Shown here: positions 16,379-25,434 of the stretch, in pieces | Layout of the letters: every line of letters starts with the position of its first letter | Numbering within the stretch: the stretch's first letter is position 1 | Source of the DNA: an uncultured Bacteroidales bacterium | GTDB taxonomy: Bacteria; Bacteroidota; Bacteroidia; Bacteroidales; Paludibacteraceae | Assembly (NCBI GenBank): GCA_946414805.1 | Contig: CAMKPZ010000013.1 | Location: forward strand, 1 to 40,499 | DNA length: 40,499 bases | Direction of reading: 5' to 3' | Notes under the pieces: model-generated | What the model saw: the letters and a program-made list of their open reading frames with translations, nothing else | What the model was told of the DNA's origin: nothing | Databases searched by the model: none | Program-made: the position numbers and the translations under genes

Positions 16379-18639
16379 CCGTCATTGGGGTCAAACCACA
16401 CCGGAATATCGAATTGCTCTTCTTGGGAGTAACCCAACTCCGGATCCGCATACACTTTCTTGAGATAGAGTGCGCAGACGGGAAGTGCCATTGAAGCGCC
16501 CTGACCTTCTGCCATATTATCAAAATGTATGCCACGGTCTTCTCCTCCGACCCATGTTCCGCTGACGAGCGAAGGCGTGAAGCACATAAACCATCCGTCG
16601 GAGTTGTTATTGGTAGTACCCGTTTTTCCGCCCATCGGTGCGGTCAGTCCGTAGCGATAGCGCATACGGATACCGGTGCCGTGATCGATCACCTCCCGCA
16701 GCATGTAAATCATCTTGTAGGCTGTGGTCTCGCTGATAATCTCATGTGTGCGCGGGACGAAACTGCCGATCACATTTCCGTTGTTGTCTTCGATACGGGT
16801 GACATAGAGCGGTTCGGTACGGATGCCCTTGTTGGCAAACGTGGTATAGGCATCCACCATCTCTTCTACACTCACTTCGCACGGACCCAGACAGAGCGAT
16901 ACTACCGGGTCTAACTGACCTTGGATACCAAAGGACTGCATCAGCTTGACGAGTTGTTCCGGCGTGAAGAGGGACATCAGGTACGCCGCCATCCAGTTGG
17001 ACGACTCTTTGAGACCCCAGGCCAGTGTGACGGTGTCGCCCTGGTATTTCTCATGGGTGTCTCTGGGCGTCCAGGCATTCCCGTTGGCATCAATCAGCGT
17101 AACCGAATCATATACAAAGGTCTCGCACGGCCACATGCCTTCGTCCATAGCGAGGGTGAAGAGGTAGGGCTTTACGGTTGAGCCCACTTGGCGGCGGCCT
17201 TTGGTTGCCATATCGTATTGGAAATGTGTGAAATCCGGTCCTCCTACATATGCCTTCACATGTCCGGTACGCGGATCCATCGACATGAATCCGCAGCGCA
17301 GATAGCTCTTGAGCCAACGGATGGAGTCGTATGGGGTCATCACGGTATCAATCATGCCGCGGTCATATGTGAAAATCTGCATTTCGCTCGGCTGATAGAA
17401 TGATTGCATGATGGAGTCATGGCTCACTCCTGCGCGTTTCATAATACGGTAGCGGTCGGTCTGACGCATGGAGCGGTTCATGATTCCGCTTACTTCTTCC
17501 TGGGTCAGTGATCGGGAGAAAGGCGCGTTTTTCTTCTTTTTGAGTTCCTTGAAGAACGACACCTGCTGCGCCTGCATATGCTCGTTGACCGCTTCTTCGG
17601 CATACCGTTGCATACGCGAATCGATTGTCGTGTAGATCTTCAGACCGTCCTGGTAAATGTCATATTTGGAACCGTCCGGTTTGCGTGTTTTCTCGCAGAA
17701 TCCATAGAGGTCATTGTTCTCCCACTGGTATCGGTCAATCTTATATTGCTGTTTGTTCCACTCGGCGTAATCGCTCTCTTTCGGTTCTTTCGCTGTCAGC
17801 ATCACACGCAGGTACTCGCGGAAATAGGGTGCTGCTCCCTTTTTGTGGTCTACGGAGCGGTAATGGAGCGCAAGATCCCTTTGTTTGGCTTCCTCGCAGT
17901 GCTCTTCCGTGATATATCCGTATTTCTCCATCTGCTCCAACACGGTATTTCGGCGCTGCTTGGCGCGATCCGGATGACGGACGGGGTTATAGAACGACGG
18001 ATTCTTGCACATGCCTACCAGCATTGCCGCTTCTTCCAATTTTAGATCTTTTGGTGTCGTCGAGAAATAGACTTGTGCCGCTGATTTGATACCGACAGCA
18101 TTGTAGAGAAAATCAAACTGGTTGAGATACATCAATAGAATCTCATCCTTCGAATAGAGCCGCTCCAGCTTGGTTGCAATGATCCATTCGATGGGTTTCT
18201 GCATCGCACGCTCCAGTACATTGTTCGCCCGCGGTGACCATAGCTGTTTCGCCAGTTGCTGGGTGAGGGTACTGCCGCCACCGGCTCTGCCGAGTTTGAG
18301 TACTGCGCGGAAGAGCGATTTGAAATCCACACCGGTATGGTTGTAGAAACGTGCATCCTCTGTCGCAATCAGTGCCATGATCAAGGTGTCGGAGAGTTCG
18401 TTGTACTGAACTCCCACGCGGTTCTCATAGCGGTAATAGCGTCCCAGCGATTGGTTGTCCGAAGAGATAATCTCGCTGGCAAACGTGTTTTTAGGGTTCT
18501 GCAACTCCTCCAACGGGGGCAGGTAACCCAATGCACCTTCGGTAATCAGCCACATGACCACAAACGCCACGGTCAGACCTCCGAAAAATAAACTCCAAAA
18601 CCAAATCAAAAATGGTTTATGCCAACTTTTTGTATTCAT
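16369..18639 (-). CDS. Class A penicillin-binding protein (PBP1A-type transglycosylase/transpeptidase)
   Basis: This bifunctional peptidoglycan synthase of 756 residues is anchored by an N-terminal membrane helix (about 11-33). The GT51 glycosyltransferase domain shows ATEDARFYNHTGVDF with catalytic E94, and GGGSTLTQQLAKQLW. The transpeptidase domain has S487-TVK in GSTVKPYLF, an SSN motif (ESSNWM) and GGKTGTTNNNSDGWF near the C-terminus. I chose the start at 18639 because it forms an ATGA overlap with the hemW stop and begins a normal short cytoplasmic tail (MNTKSWHKPF). An in-frame ATG 29 codons upstream would add an unrelated tail inside hemW. It is followed, with a 10-bp overlap, by the TPR gene. 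Confidence 0.93.
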   Translation of the reverse strand: MNTKSWHKPFLIWFWSLFFGGLTVAFVVMWLITEGALGYLPPLEELQNPKNTFASEIISSDNQSLGRYYRYENRVGVQYNELSDTLIMALIATEDARFYNHTGVDFKSLFRAVLKLGRAGGGSTLTQQLAKQLWSPRANNVLERAMQKPIEWIIATKLERLYSKDEILLMYLNQFDFLYNAVGIKSAAQVYFSTTPKDLKLEEAAMLVGMCKNPSFYNPVRHPDRAKQRRNTVLEQMEKYGYITEEHCEEAKQRDLALHYRSVDHKKGAAPYFREYLRVMLTAKEPKESDYAEWNKQQYKIDRYQWENNDLYGFCEKTRKPDGSKYDIYQDGLKIYTTIDSRMQRYAEEAVNEHMQAQQVSFFKELKKKKNAPFSRSLTQEEVSGIMNRSMRQTDRYRIMKRAGVSHDSIMQSFYQPSEMQIFTYDRGMIDTVMTPYDSIRWLKSYLRCGFMSMDPRTGHVKAYVGGPDFTHFQYDMATKGRRQVGSTVKPYLFTLAMDEGMWPCETFVYDSVTLIDANGNAWTPRDTHEKYQGDTVTLAWGLKESSNWMAAYLMSLFTPEQLVKLMQSFGIQGQLDPVVSLCLGPCEVSVEEMVDAYTTFANKGIRTEPLYVTRIEDNNGNVIGSFVPRTHEIISETTAYKMIYMLREVIDHGTGIRMRYRYGLTAPMGGKTGTTNNNSDGWFMCFTPSLVSGTWVGGEDRGIHFDNMAEGQGASMALPVCALYLKKVYADPELGYSQEEQFDIPVWFDPNDGCK

Positions 18640-19730
18640 ATCATTAGATCTTCTATTATTCTGTTTAATACATGTATTCCTTTTTGGGTCGCCACTAACC
18701 GGCCATCCTCTGTCCTCCTTAACCACTGTTGTTTTCGAGTCAATCCCGTGACCACTTCGCGACCATTATGGACATCTAAGTAGGATTCCGGGATTCCTTT
18801 GTTCGTTCTAAGCCCCAACATAACCCGCTCGTTGTACAGGTCTTTTTCGCTCAAAACCTCTTTTTCGCGTTCTAACGAGCCGTTCTCTATGCCGCGGAGA
18901 TAGGCCTCTAAATCATCCGGATTCCAGCTTCGCGTGTTCCCTGTATAACTATGCGCGCCTGCGCCCACGCCTATGTACGGAGTGCCATCCCAATAAGAGC
19001 TGTTATGTTTGGCTTCGAGGCCCGGCAACGCAAAATTGCTTACTTCGTAATGTACAAATCCGGCTTGTCGTAGCCGTTCGCATAAAGAGTCGTACATCTC
19101 GTTTTCTGTCTCTTCGTCTGTCGGGGTGATCTGTCCGCGATCACGCATCAGCGTGAGCGCTGTGCCTTCTTCATACATCAACCCGTAGGAAGATATATGC
19201 TGGATTTTCATCTCTATTGCGCGGTCTATATCTGCCATCCATTGCGCCATGGTCTGTGTGGGAAGGGCATAGATCAGATCAATGGATATATTTTCAAAAC
19301 CCGCTTCTTGTGCCATGCGGATGGCCCGGATGGCTTGTGCGGCATTGTGTCTTCTCCCGATCAAAAGCAGTAGTTCGTCCTGGAAGGACTGTACGCCGAT
19401 TGATAACCGTTGGATACCGGTCCGCTTGAGTTCGCTCAAGTATTCCGGAGTGGCGTCTGCCGGATTCAGCTCCATCGTGATCTCCTCTTTCCCGTCTCGT
19501 CCGGCCGCGTCCAGAATGCGTGCGATCGAGACAGCCGGTAACTGGCTCGGGGTACCTCCGCCGAGGTATATCGTCCGGATCGGTTCGTCGGTCTCATTGC
19601 GCCGCATACGGATCTCTCGAACCACTGCTTCTACATATCGTTCACGTTGACCCAGTTGGGTAGTGGAGAAAAAATCGCAATACAGGCATCGCTTGGCGCA
19701 AAAGGGAATATGTACGTACAATCCTGCCAT
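18636..19730 (-). CDS. hemW: Radical SAM heme chaperone HemW (CPO-III-like)
   Basis: This 364-residue radical SAM protein opens with MAGLYVHIPFCAKRCLYCDF, which carries the 4Fe-4S cluster cysteines C11, C15 and C18 in the CxxxCxxC spacing. YLGGGTPSQLP, LSIGVQSFQDELL, and NISIDLIYALPTQT follow, all characteristic of HemW. HemW inserts heme into respiratory enzymes; it was formerly annotated as oxygen-independent coproporphyrinogen oxidase, from which it differs by lacking that enzyme's N-terminal substrate-binding cysteine region. The gene overlaps rarA by one base (TGATG) and pbp1A by four (ATGA), showing tight coupling. Confidence 0.92.
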   Translation of the reverse strand: MAGLYVHIPFCAKRCLYCDFFSTTQLGQRERYVEAVVREIRMRRNETDEPIRTIYLGGGTPSQLPAVSIARILDAAGRDGKEEITMELNPADATPEYLSELKRTGIQRLSIGVQSFQDELLLLIGRRHNAAQAIRAIRMAQEAGFENISIDLIYALPTQTMAQWMADIDRAIEMKIQHISSYGLMYEEGTALTLMRDRGQITPTDEETENEMYDSLCERLRQAGFVHYEVSNFALPGLEAKHNSSYWDGTPYIGVGAGAHSYTGNTRSWNPDDLEAYLRGIENGSLEREKEVLSEKDLYNERVMLGLRTNKGIPESYLDVHNGREVVTGLTRKQQWLRRTEDGRLVATQKGIHVLNRIIEDLMI

Positions 19731-21010
19731 CAGTCTTTTTCACCCCATAACTTCTTCATCCAGTCCGCCAGTTTCTGCTCTTGCGGGCTGCCTTGCGCCT
19801 GCCAGAAGACTGTGCCTTGCATTTCGTCAGGCATAAACTGCTGCTTGACGAAATGGTTTGGGTAGTCATGCGCGTATTTGTAGCCGTCGGAATACCCCAG
19901 TTCTTTCATCAGTTGGGTGGGGGCGTTGCGCAAGTGAAGCGGCACCGGCAGATTTCCGGTCTCTTTCACTTTTCTCAATGCCTCGTCAATCGCCAGAATA
20001 CCGGAGTTGCTCTTCGGACTGGCGGCCAGATAAATCGTTGCTTCCGCTAACGGAATACGTCCTTCCGGCCAGCCGATTTTGGTTAACACATCGAAACAGG
20101 CATTAGCCACCAGCATGGCGTTGGGATTTGCCAAACCGATATCTTCGCTTGCGGAGATAACGAGTCGGCGGGCGATGAATTTCGGATCTTCGCCACCCTC
20201 GATCATGCGGGCTAACCAATAGATTGCGGCATCCGGATCGCTCCCGCGGATGGATTTGATGAAGGCGGAGATGATATCGTAGTGCATCTCGCCGTCCTTG
20301 TCATATGCCACGGGGTTCTGCTGCAGCTGCTTGGTGACGGTCTCGTTATCGATGATCTTCACACCGCTATTGCTCACCAACTCAATGATATTGAGTAGTT
20401 TGCGTGCGTCTCCACCGCTGTAGCGAAGGATCGACTCTGTCTCTTTGATCTCCATTCCGAGAGAGCGTATATAGTCGTCTTGCGTCAGGGTGCGGTTCAA
20501 TAATTCTAATAAATCGTTTTTCTCCAGCGATTTGAGCACATACACCTGGCATCGGCTCAGCAGAGGCGTGATTACCTCAAAACTGGGGTTCTCGGTTGTT
20601 GCGCCGATCAGAGTGATTGTTCCTTCTTCCACGGCGCCGAGCAGACTGTCCTGCTGACTCTTGCTGAACCGGTGGATCTCGTCGATGAAAAGGATCGGGC
20701 TGCGTCCGTCGGTGGGGGTGAAAAGTCCGCTGTTCAGCGACGCTGTGCGTTTGGCTTTGTCAATCACATCGCGTACTTCTTTTACGCCGCTGGTGACGGC
20801 ACTCAGTGTGTAGAAAGGCCGTTGTAACTGATGCGCAATGATGCGCGCCAGAGTGGTCTTGCCCACACCCGGAGGACCCCAAAGGATGAAACTCGCTATA
20901 TTGCCGCTCTCGATCATCTGGCGCAGGATCGCTCCTTCGCCCACCAGATGCTTCTGGCCTATGTATTCATCCAGCGTCTTTGGACGCATTCTTTCTGCTA
21001 ATGGCAACAT
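19730..21010 (-). CDS. rarA: Replication-associated recombination protein A (RarA/MgsA AAA+ ATPase)
   Basis: This 426-residue clamp-loader-like AAA+ ATPase acts at stalled replication forks. The N-terminus is typical (LAERMRPKTLDEYIGQKHL). Walker A is GPPGVGKTT (about 45-53), Walker B is ILFIDEIHRFSK (about 106-117), sensor 1 is LIGATTENPSFE, and the arginine-finger segment is LLSRCQVYVL. The C-terminal tetramerisation domain contains YDIISAFIKSIRGSDPDAAIYWLARM. Length and motifs are standard. The stop overlaps the hemW start by one base. It follows recN by a 22-bp gap containing AT-rich repeat-like sequence, which places two DNA-repair genes together. Confidence 0.94.
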   Translation of the reverse strand: MLPLAERMRPKTLDEYIGQKHLVGEGAILRQMIESGNIASFILWGPPGVGKTTLARIIAHQLQRPFYTLSAVTSGVKEVRDVIDKAKRTASLNSGLFTPTDGRSPILFIDEIHRFSKSQQDSLLGAVEEGTITLIGATTENPSFEVITPLLSRCQVYVLKSLEKNDLLELLNRTLTQDDYIRSLGMEIKETESILRYSGGDARKLLNIIELVSNSGVKIIDNETVTKQLQQNPVAYDKDGEMHYDIISAFIKSIRGSDPDAAIYWLARMIEGGEDPKFIARRLVISASEDIGLANPNAMLVANACFDVLTKIGWPEGRIPLAEATIYLAASPKSNSGILAIDEALRKVKETGNLPVPLHLRNAPTQLMKELGYSDGYKYAHDYPNHFVKQQFMPDEMQGTVFWQAQGSPQEQKLADWMKKLWGEKD

Positions 21011-21032
21011 AAATGCATGTACAATTTATCAT

Positions 21033-22649
21033 TTACGATGTATAACTCAGTAGCTGTTTCGCGGTAAGTATTGCCGCCTCTGTAGCCTGCTTTCCGCTTA
21101 GCATGGAAGCGATCTCTGTGATCCGTTCGTCATTATTGAGAAGACGGATATGAGTCTCTGTCCGGCGGTCGGTATCCGCCTTGTATACTTTGTAATGCGT
21201 TTGTCCGAGAGCCGCTATTTGTGGCAGATGGGTGATTGCGATGATCTGTCTTGATGATGCCATCTCGCGCATGATGGAAGCCATCTGCGTGGCAATGTCA
21301 CCGCTCACACCTGTGTCAATTTCGTCAAAGATGATGGTCGGCAGGCCTTTGGTAGAGGCAATCAGCGATTTGATACAAAGCATCAACCGGCTGATCTCGC
21401 CGCCGGAGGCCACTTCGCTTACGGCCCGCAGGCTCTGATTGAGGTTCGCGGCAAAGAGAATCTGCACGATATCGCATCCTTCCGGTGTGAAATCGGGAGT
21501 GGGGGAGACGGGTATCTCAATTTTGGCGTGCGGCACGCCTAACATCTTCATTCCTTCCGTCAGTCGTGTGCATATGGTTCCAACCACGGCTTTACGGCTC
21601 TTGGTCAGCGCTTGTGCGGTTTGGGTCAGCTCTTCGCGGCGTAAATCTACTTCCTTTTTCGCCTGCTCGATATCAAAGTCGAAACTGTCCATCCGATTCA
21701 CTTGTTCGGCTAACTCGTCGCGCATGCCGATCAGTTCTTCGACGGACTCGGCGTTGAATTTATGGCGTAACTCTTCCAGTTTGCCGATTCGTTCTTCTAC
21801 CCATATCAGCCGCTGCGGATCCATCTCTATATTCCCCATCTTGCGCTCCGCTTCTTCGGCAATATCTTGCAACTCAATGCGCGCGCTTTCGATGCGTTCT
21901 TGCAGTTCCGGTGCAGCGTCTTCCAGCCGGCATGCCCGCAAAGACTCTATCGCTCCGCCGCCTTCCAGTCCGCCGTTAAGCGCCAACGTTGCCTGCAACA
22001 GATTATTACGGATCTCTTCCGCATGGCTCAGTCGGTATTGCTCCTGATCCAGCTCCTCCATCTCGCCAGCCTGCAACCCGGCTTCCGAGAGCAGGTTATA
22101 GCGGTATTGGATATAGTCGGCGTCCTGACGGCTCTTACGCGCCAGCGCTTGCAAGTCGTTCAGTCGCGTCTGCGCAGCCAGATACGCCTCATATCGGGTG
22201 GTGTATTCCGCTTTCAACTCCTCATTGACCGCAATGGCGTCCACGATTCCTAACTGGAAATCCTCATTCTCTATCAGCAGATTAGCGTGCTGCGAATGGA
22301 TGTCGATGAGTTGGTTGGCAAGTGCCTTGAGTTCCTGCAAGGTCACTACACTGTCGTCCACAAACGAACGGCTCTTGCCGTTGGCGTACAACTCGCGCCG
22401 GATGATGATTTCGTTTGTACATTGTACATCGTTCCCTTGTACATAAAACGTGGCCTCGATGATACATTTTTCCTCGCCGTCGGTAATCGCCTTGCTGTCA
22501 GCGCGGGCACCCAGCACCAGTGCCAATGCCCCGAGGATAATACTCTTGCCGGCTCCGGTCTCGCCGGTCAACACGGAGAATCCTCCGGAGAAATCAATAT
22601 CCAGATGGCTGATCAGTGCATAATTCTGTATGTGTAAATGCTTTAGCAT
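21033..22649 (-). CDS. recN: DNA repair protein RecN (SMC-like ATPase)
   Basis: This 538-residue SMC-like double-strand-break repair ATPase starts with LKHLHIQNYALISHLDIDF. Walker A is LTGETGAGKSIIL (about 29-41), the central coiled coil covers about 150-370, the signature segment is EVASGGEISRLML (about 415), and Walker B is TIIFDEIDTGVSG (about 438-450). Residues about 69-80 (FYVQGNDVQCTN) lie on a GTACATTGTACAT-type repeat (plus strand 22408-22446), of the same kind found in intergenic gaps; the reading frame is preserved. The stop of porD is 3 bp upstream of the recN start. Confidence 0.93.
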   Translation of the reverse strand: MLKHLHIQNYALISHLDIDFSGGFSVLTGETGAGKSIILGALALVLGARADSKAITDGEEKCIIEATFYVQGNDVQCTNEIIIRRELYANGKSRSFVDDSVVTLQELKALANQLIDIHSQHANLLIENEDFQLGIVDAIAVNEELKAEYTTRYEAYLAAQTRLNDLQALARKSRQDADYIQYRYNLLSEAGLQAGEMEELDQEQYRLSHAEEIRNNLLQATLALNGGLEGGGAIESLRACRLEDAAPELQERIESARIELQDIAEEAERKMGNIEMDPQRLIWVEERIGKLEELRHKFNAESVEELIGMRDELAEQVNRMDSFDFDIEQAKKEVDLRREELTQTAQALTKSRKAVVGTICTRLTEGMKMLGVPHAKIEIPVSPTPDFTPEGCDIVQILFAANLNQSLRAVSEVASGGEISRLMLCIKSLIASTKGLPTIIFDEIDTGVSGDIATQMASIMREMASSRQIIAITHLPQIAALGQTHYKVYKADTDRRTETHIRLLNNDERITEIASMLSGKQATEAAILTAKQLLSYTS

Positions 22650-22652
22650 AGA

Positions 22653-23570
22653 TTACTCATTCATTCGTTCATACGTGTTTTGCCTCGTTGGATCAATATC
22701 CATCAGCAGTTCGTACACATCTTTTTTCTCTTTGTCGGTGCCTTTGCGGAAGATATCTACCAACTCCTCTGCCTTGGCGTCCAGAAATGTATTGATGACA
22801 TAAGTGGCAGGCCGTGCGCGGTAAGCCTCCTTGAGAACCGGCATTCCTTCTGCAATACGTGCTCTGCCGTTCTTCACATTCGCGCTCATCTCGTCCAGAC
22901 CCAGACGGTGGTACTCATAGTAGTAATTACGGTATTTCTTAAACGCCTCGTCCAGCAGATTGTTGATCAGCGCATAGCGGTTCCGGTTGCTGTCAAACGC
23001 CAGCCATCCTTTTTGCTCCGATCCGTCCATGCTTGCCGATTGGCATGCGTTGACGATCTCCTCGCATATCTGGAAATAAGGTGTGCCGCCCAGCCGCTGG
23101 AAACTATCCTGGTCATGGCCGATGATGAGATAGCAGTAGTACGCCAGCATTGCTGTGAGGTTGGTCGTAAATTGGTTCTGCTGCCATTCAATGCGGTCGA
23201 ACTCCTGGTAGGTGAAATTGAAGGCATTGTCCTTGAAATTCAGTAACGGAGTAGTGTACGTGGTCCCATATACGGGGCGGCGGCTCTGTAGCGTCATCTC
23301 GCACGAATAGGAGTTGTCTGTTACGGCTTTGACCACGATCAGCATGCTGCACTCGATCTTCTCGTATTCGGCATAGCTCATGTTTGTCCAGCGGTTCTGG
23401 CTCATGTACTCCTCAATGGATGTCTTGAGCGTCTCAAACACCTGCTTGTTACTGCCTTCGATCTGGTCGGAATTGATGGTCACGGTGCAGTTGAGTTCCT
23501 GCGCATGAAGCGGGGAAATTCCGATAAGGCAGACAAGTAGTATTGAGATATATTTATAATTTGAAATCAT
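22653..23570 (-). CDS. porD: PorD-like type IX secretion protein (DUF4835 family)
   Basis: This 305-residue exported protein has the signal peptide MISNYKYISILLVCLIGISPLHA. It begins QELNCTVTINSDQIEGSNKQVFETLKTSIEEY, the hallmark N-terminus of the DUF4835/PorD family, with RWTN and a long helical C-terminal half (DEAFKKYRNYYYEYHRLGLDEMSANVKNGRARIAEG). PorD is associated with the Bacteroidota type IX secretion system and gliding machinery; its exact position in the machine is not settled. A gene of this family next to recN is a layout I recall from other Bacteroidota. A second T9SS candidate, PorE-like, lies in the same transcription unit about 8 kb upstream. Confidence 0.82.
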   Translation of the reverse strand: MISNYKYISILLVCLIGISPLHAQELNCTVTINSDQIEGSNKQVFETLKTSIEEYMSQNRWTNMSYAEYEKIECSMLIVVKAVTDNSYSCEMTLQSRRPVYGTTYTTPLLNFKDNAFNFTYQEFDRIEWQQNQFTTNLTAMLAYYCYLIIGHDQDSFQRLGGTPYFQICEEIVNACQSASMDGSEQKGWLAFDSNRNRYALINNLLDEAFKKYRNYYYEYHRLGLDEMSANVKNGRARIAEGMPVLKEAYRARPATYVINTFLDAKAEELVDIFRKGTDKEKKDVYELLMDIDPTRQNTYERMNE

Positions 23571-23594
23571 AAACTTAAAATCCTGAATATGAAA

Positions 23595-24668
23595 TTATTT
23601 CGTTATCGAAATGACTCCTCCTGTCTTCTCGCTGAATCGGATCTTCGGCAGTTCCGCCCCCGTGAACAGCTCTTTGGGCAGCGGTATATCGATGCCGAAT
23701 TGCGCCATTGGAACGACTTTGCTGTTGATCAACTTATCATTATAATAAACTAAAGCACGTGCGCTTCCCGGCAGGTTATATACGATCGGAGAGAGTTCCA
23801 TGGCGTTTTTGTCCTTTTTCCCTTTTTTGTCCTTTTTCTCCTCTGCTTCTTCTTTCTTCAGGTACTGATGCACGAACTCCACATTGATCTTAATCTTGTC
23901 GGCATCCACATTATCCGCACCCGTAAAGCCGTTCTCCGCGGAGAAATAGAGTGTCTCATTCCAAAACTTGAAGTTCTCTCCATACGGGCAGCTACCCACA
24001 TGTTTGTGCTTGATTTCTGTGGTTTTCTTGCCTGTAAAGAGTTCTACTAACTGTTTTTCCTGATGTCTTAACTCCTTGAGAACCAATTCCATCGCCTTGC
24101 CATCTGCCGGCGCATGCTCCACTTCGCCGTTCAGCAGATACATCCTCGTCTCACGGATTCGGAAAATCTGCTTCGCCACTGCTTGTGCCTGCTTTTCTGC
24201 ACTACCTGTTTCCACGATCTCCTCGGTATAAGGCAGGATTTGAACCGGATTTTTCATAGACCTTTCCGCCTCTTTTGTAGCATTCTTCTTGTGCTCTTTG
24301 GGCTCCTCCGGCAGATTATAGCCCACCAGTAAACCGCGGTCGTTGATGTTCACCAGCAGCCACGGCATGCCCTTTTCCGCACGGATGACATGCGGCCGTT
24401 TCAAGTCCACCTGGGTATGTGTGGTGATCTCTACGCCTTGGAATGTATAAGTGGTCTTGTCCTCCTTAATGGCATCCTTGATGCCTAATAATTTTTCGGC
24501 ATACTCCGCAAACTTACCCGCTTCCTCACGTTCCTCCAGATACGTGAAATCCATCCGGACACTGGTCTTCGGGCTGTAATATACCATTTCGGACTTGTCT
24601 GCCTCGTGGTAATTGTCGTTCAGATCTGTTAGTGCTATGGTTAAAAGCACAAATAAAAAAGTCTTCAT
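23595..24668 (-). CDS. DUF4831 family protein
   Basis: This 357-residue protein matches the DUF4831 family of Bacteroidales, which has no assigned function. The N-terminus MKTFLFVLLTIALT is hydrophobic but short, so export is likely yet not certain. Family-like blocks include YYSPKTSVRMDFTYLEEREEAGKFAEYAEKLLG, a RIRETRMYLLNGEVEHAPADGKAMELVLKEL helical segment, and the C-terminal FGIDIPLPKELF. A lysine/glutamate-rich low-complexity stretch (EEAEEKKDKKGKKDK) near residues 272-286 probably forms a solvent-exposed loop. It lies between aroE (4 bp) and porD (24 bp). A cell-envelope role is plausible from its neighbours but is only an inference. Confidence 0.75.
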   Translation of the reverse strand: MKTFLFVLLTIALTDLNDNYHEADKSEMVYYSPKTSVRMDFTYLEEREEAGKFAEYAEKLLGIKDAIKEDKTTYTFQGVEITTHTQVDLKRPHVIRAEKGMPWLLVNINDRGLLVGYNLPEEPKEHKKNATKEAERSMKNPVQILPYTEEIVETGSAEKQAQAVAKQIFRIRETRMYLLNGEVEHAPADGKAMELVLKELRHQEKQLVELFTGKKTTEIKHKHVGSCPYGENFKFWNETLYFSAENGFTGADNVDADKIKINVEFVHQYLKKEEAEEKKDKKGKKDKNAMELSPIVYNLPGSARALVYYNDKLINSKVVPMAQFGIDIPLPKELFTGAELPKIRFSEKTGGVISITK

Positions 24669-24672
24669 ATTT

Positions 24673-25434
24673 TTAATTCTTTAGTTCGTTAACTCCATCA
24701 TTCCAAATTTTCCAAGCCGCTTTCGCTTGCCCGACGAGCATCTCCATTCCGTTTTTGATGGTGGCTCCTTGTTCGCGGCCTTTGCGCAGGAAAAGTGTTA
24801 CCTCGGGGTTGTACACGCAGTCAAAGAGCAAATGTCGTGCCGAAATCAATTCATAGGGAACAGGCGGACAGGTTTCTGTCTCCGGCAGCATACCTAACGG
24901 CGTGCAGTTGACAATCACCGTGTATTCCTCCATGATCGCTTTTGTCAGTTCGTCGTACCCCAGCATCCCCCTACCGGGCGTACGGCTCACCAAAGTTGGT
25001 TCTACGCCCAGTTTCCGCAATCCGTAACATGCGGCTTTTGAGGCTCCGCCGGTGCCGAGCACCAGCGCCTTGCGGTCGTCTGCACGCAGGATCGGGCGTA
25101 TCGATTCCATGAATCCCAGGCAATCGGTATTGTATCCCACATGCTTGTATACGACATTCACCGCTCCGATTGCCTCTGCGGTTTCGTCCAACCGATCCAA
25201 ATAGGGAATAATCGTTTGCTTGTACGGGAAGGTGACATTCATCCCGTCTAAACGACTCAACAAATCCTCTGCCTCCGGCCAGCTCTCTTTTCCTTCATGG
25301 GAAGTCAAAAGAGGTTCTTTGAGGGGGTAGAGCGAGTACTCTGCTTCTATTCCTTCTGTTGCAAATTTCTCATTGAAGTATTTCGCCGAGAATGAATGCA
25401 ATAGAGGAAATCCTATTATACCGTAGTGACGCAT
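24673..25434 (-). CDS. aroE: Shikimate dehydrogenase
   Basis: This enzyme reduces 3-dehydroshikimate to shikimate with NADPH in aromatic amino-acid synthesis. At 253 residues it is slightly shorter than E. coli AroE (272). The substrate-binding start GIIGFPLLHSFSAKYFN (about 5-21) has the SxS-type serines, and the catalytic lysine lies in NVTFPYKQTIIPYLD (about 70-84). AIGAVNVV, the nucleotide-binding LVLGTGGASKAACYGL (about 124-140) and NCTPLGMLP are all present. Its first 19 bp overlap the end of tilS, suggesting translational coupling. Confidence 0.93.
   Translation of the reverse strand: MRHYGIIGFPLLHSFSAKYFNEKFATEGIEAEYSLYPLKEPLLTSHEGKESWPEAEDLLSRLDGMNVTFPYKQTIIPYLDRLDETAEAIGAVNVVYKHVGYNTDCLGFMESIRPILRADDRKALVLGTGGASKAACYGLRKLGVEPTLVSRTPGRGMLGYDELTKAIMEEYTVIVNCTPLGMLPETETCPPVPYELISARHLLFDCVYNPEVTLFLRKGREQGATIKNGMEMLVGQAKAAWKIWNDGVNELKN

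Noticed and set aside
18640..18726. Longer N-terminus for the class A PBP (extra 29 codons)
   Set aside because: The extension lies inside the hemW 3' end and adds a polar stretch atypical of the family, whereas the start at 18639 gives an ATGA overlap.
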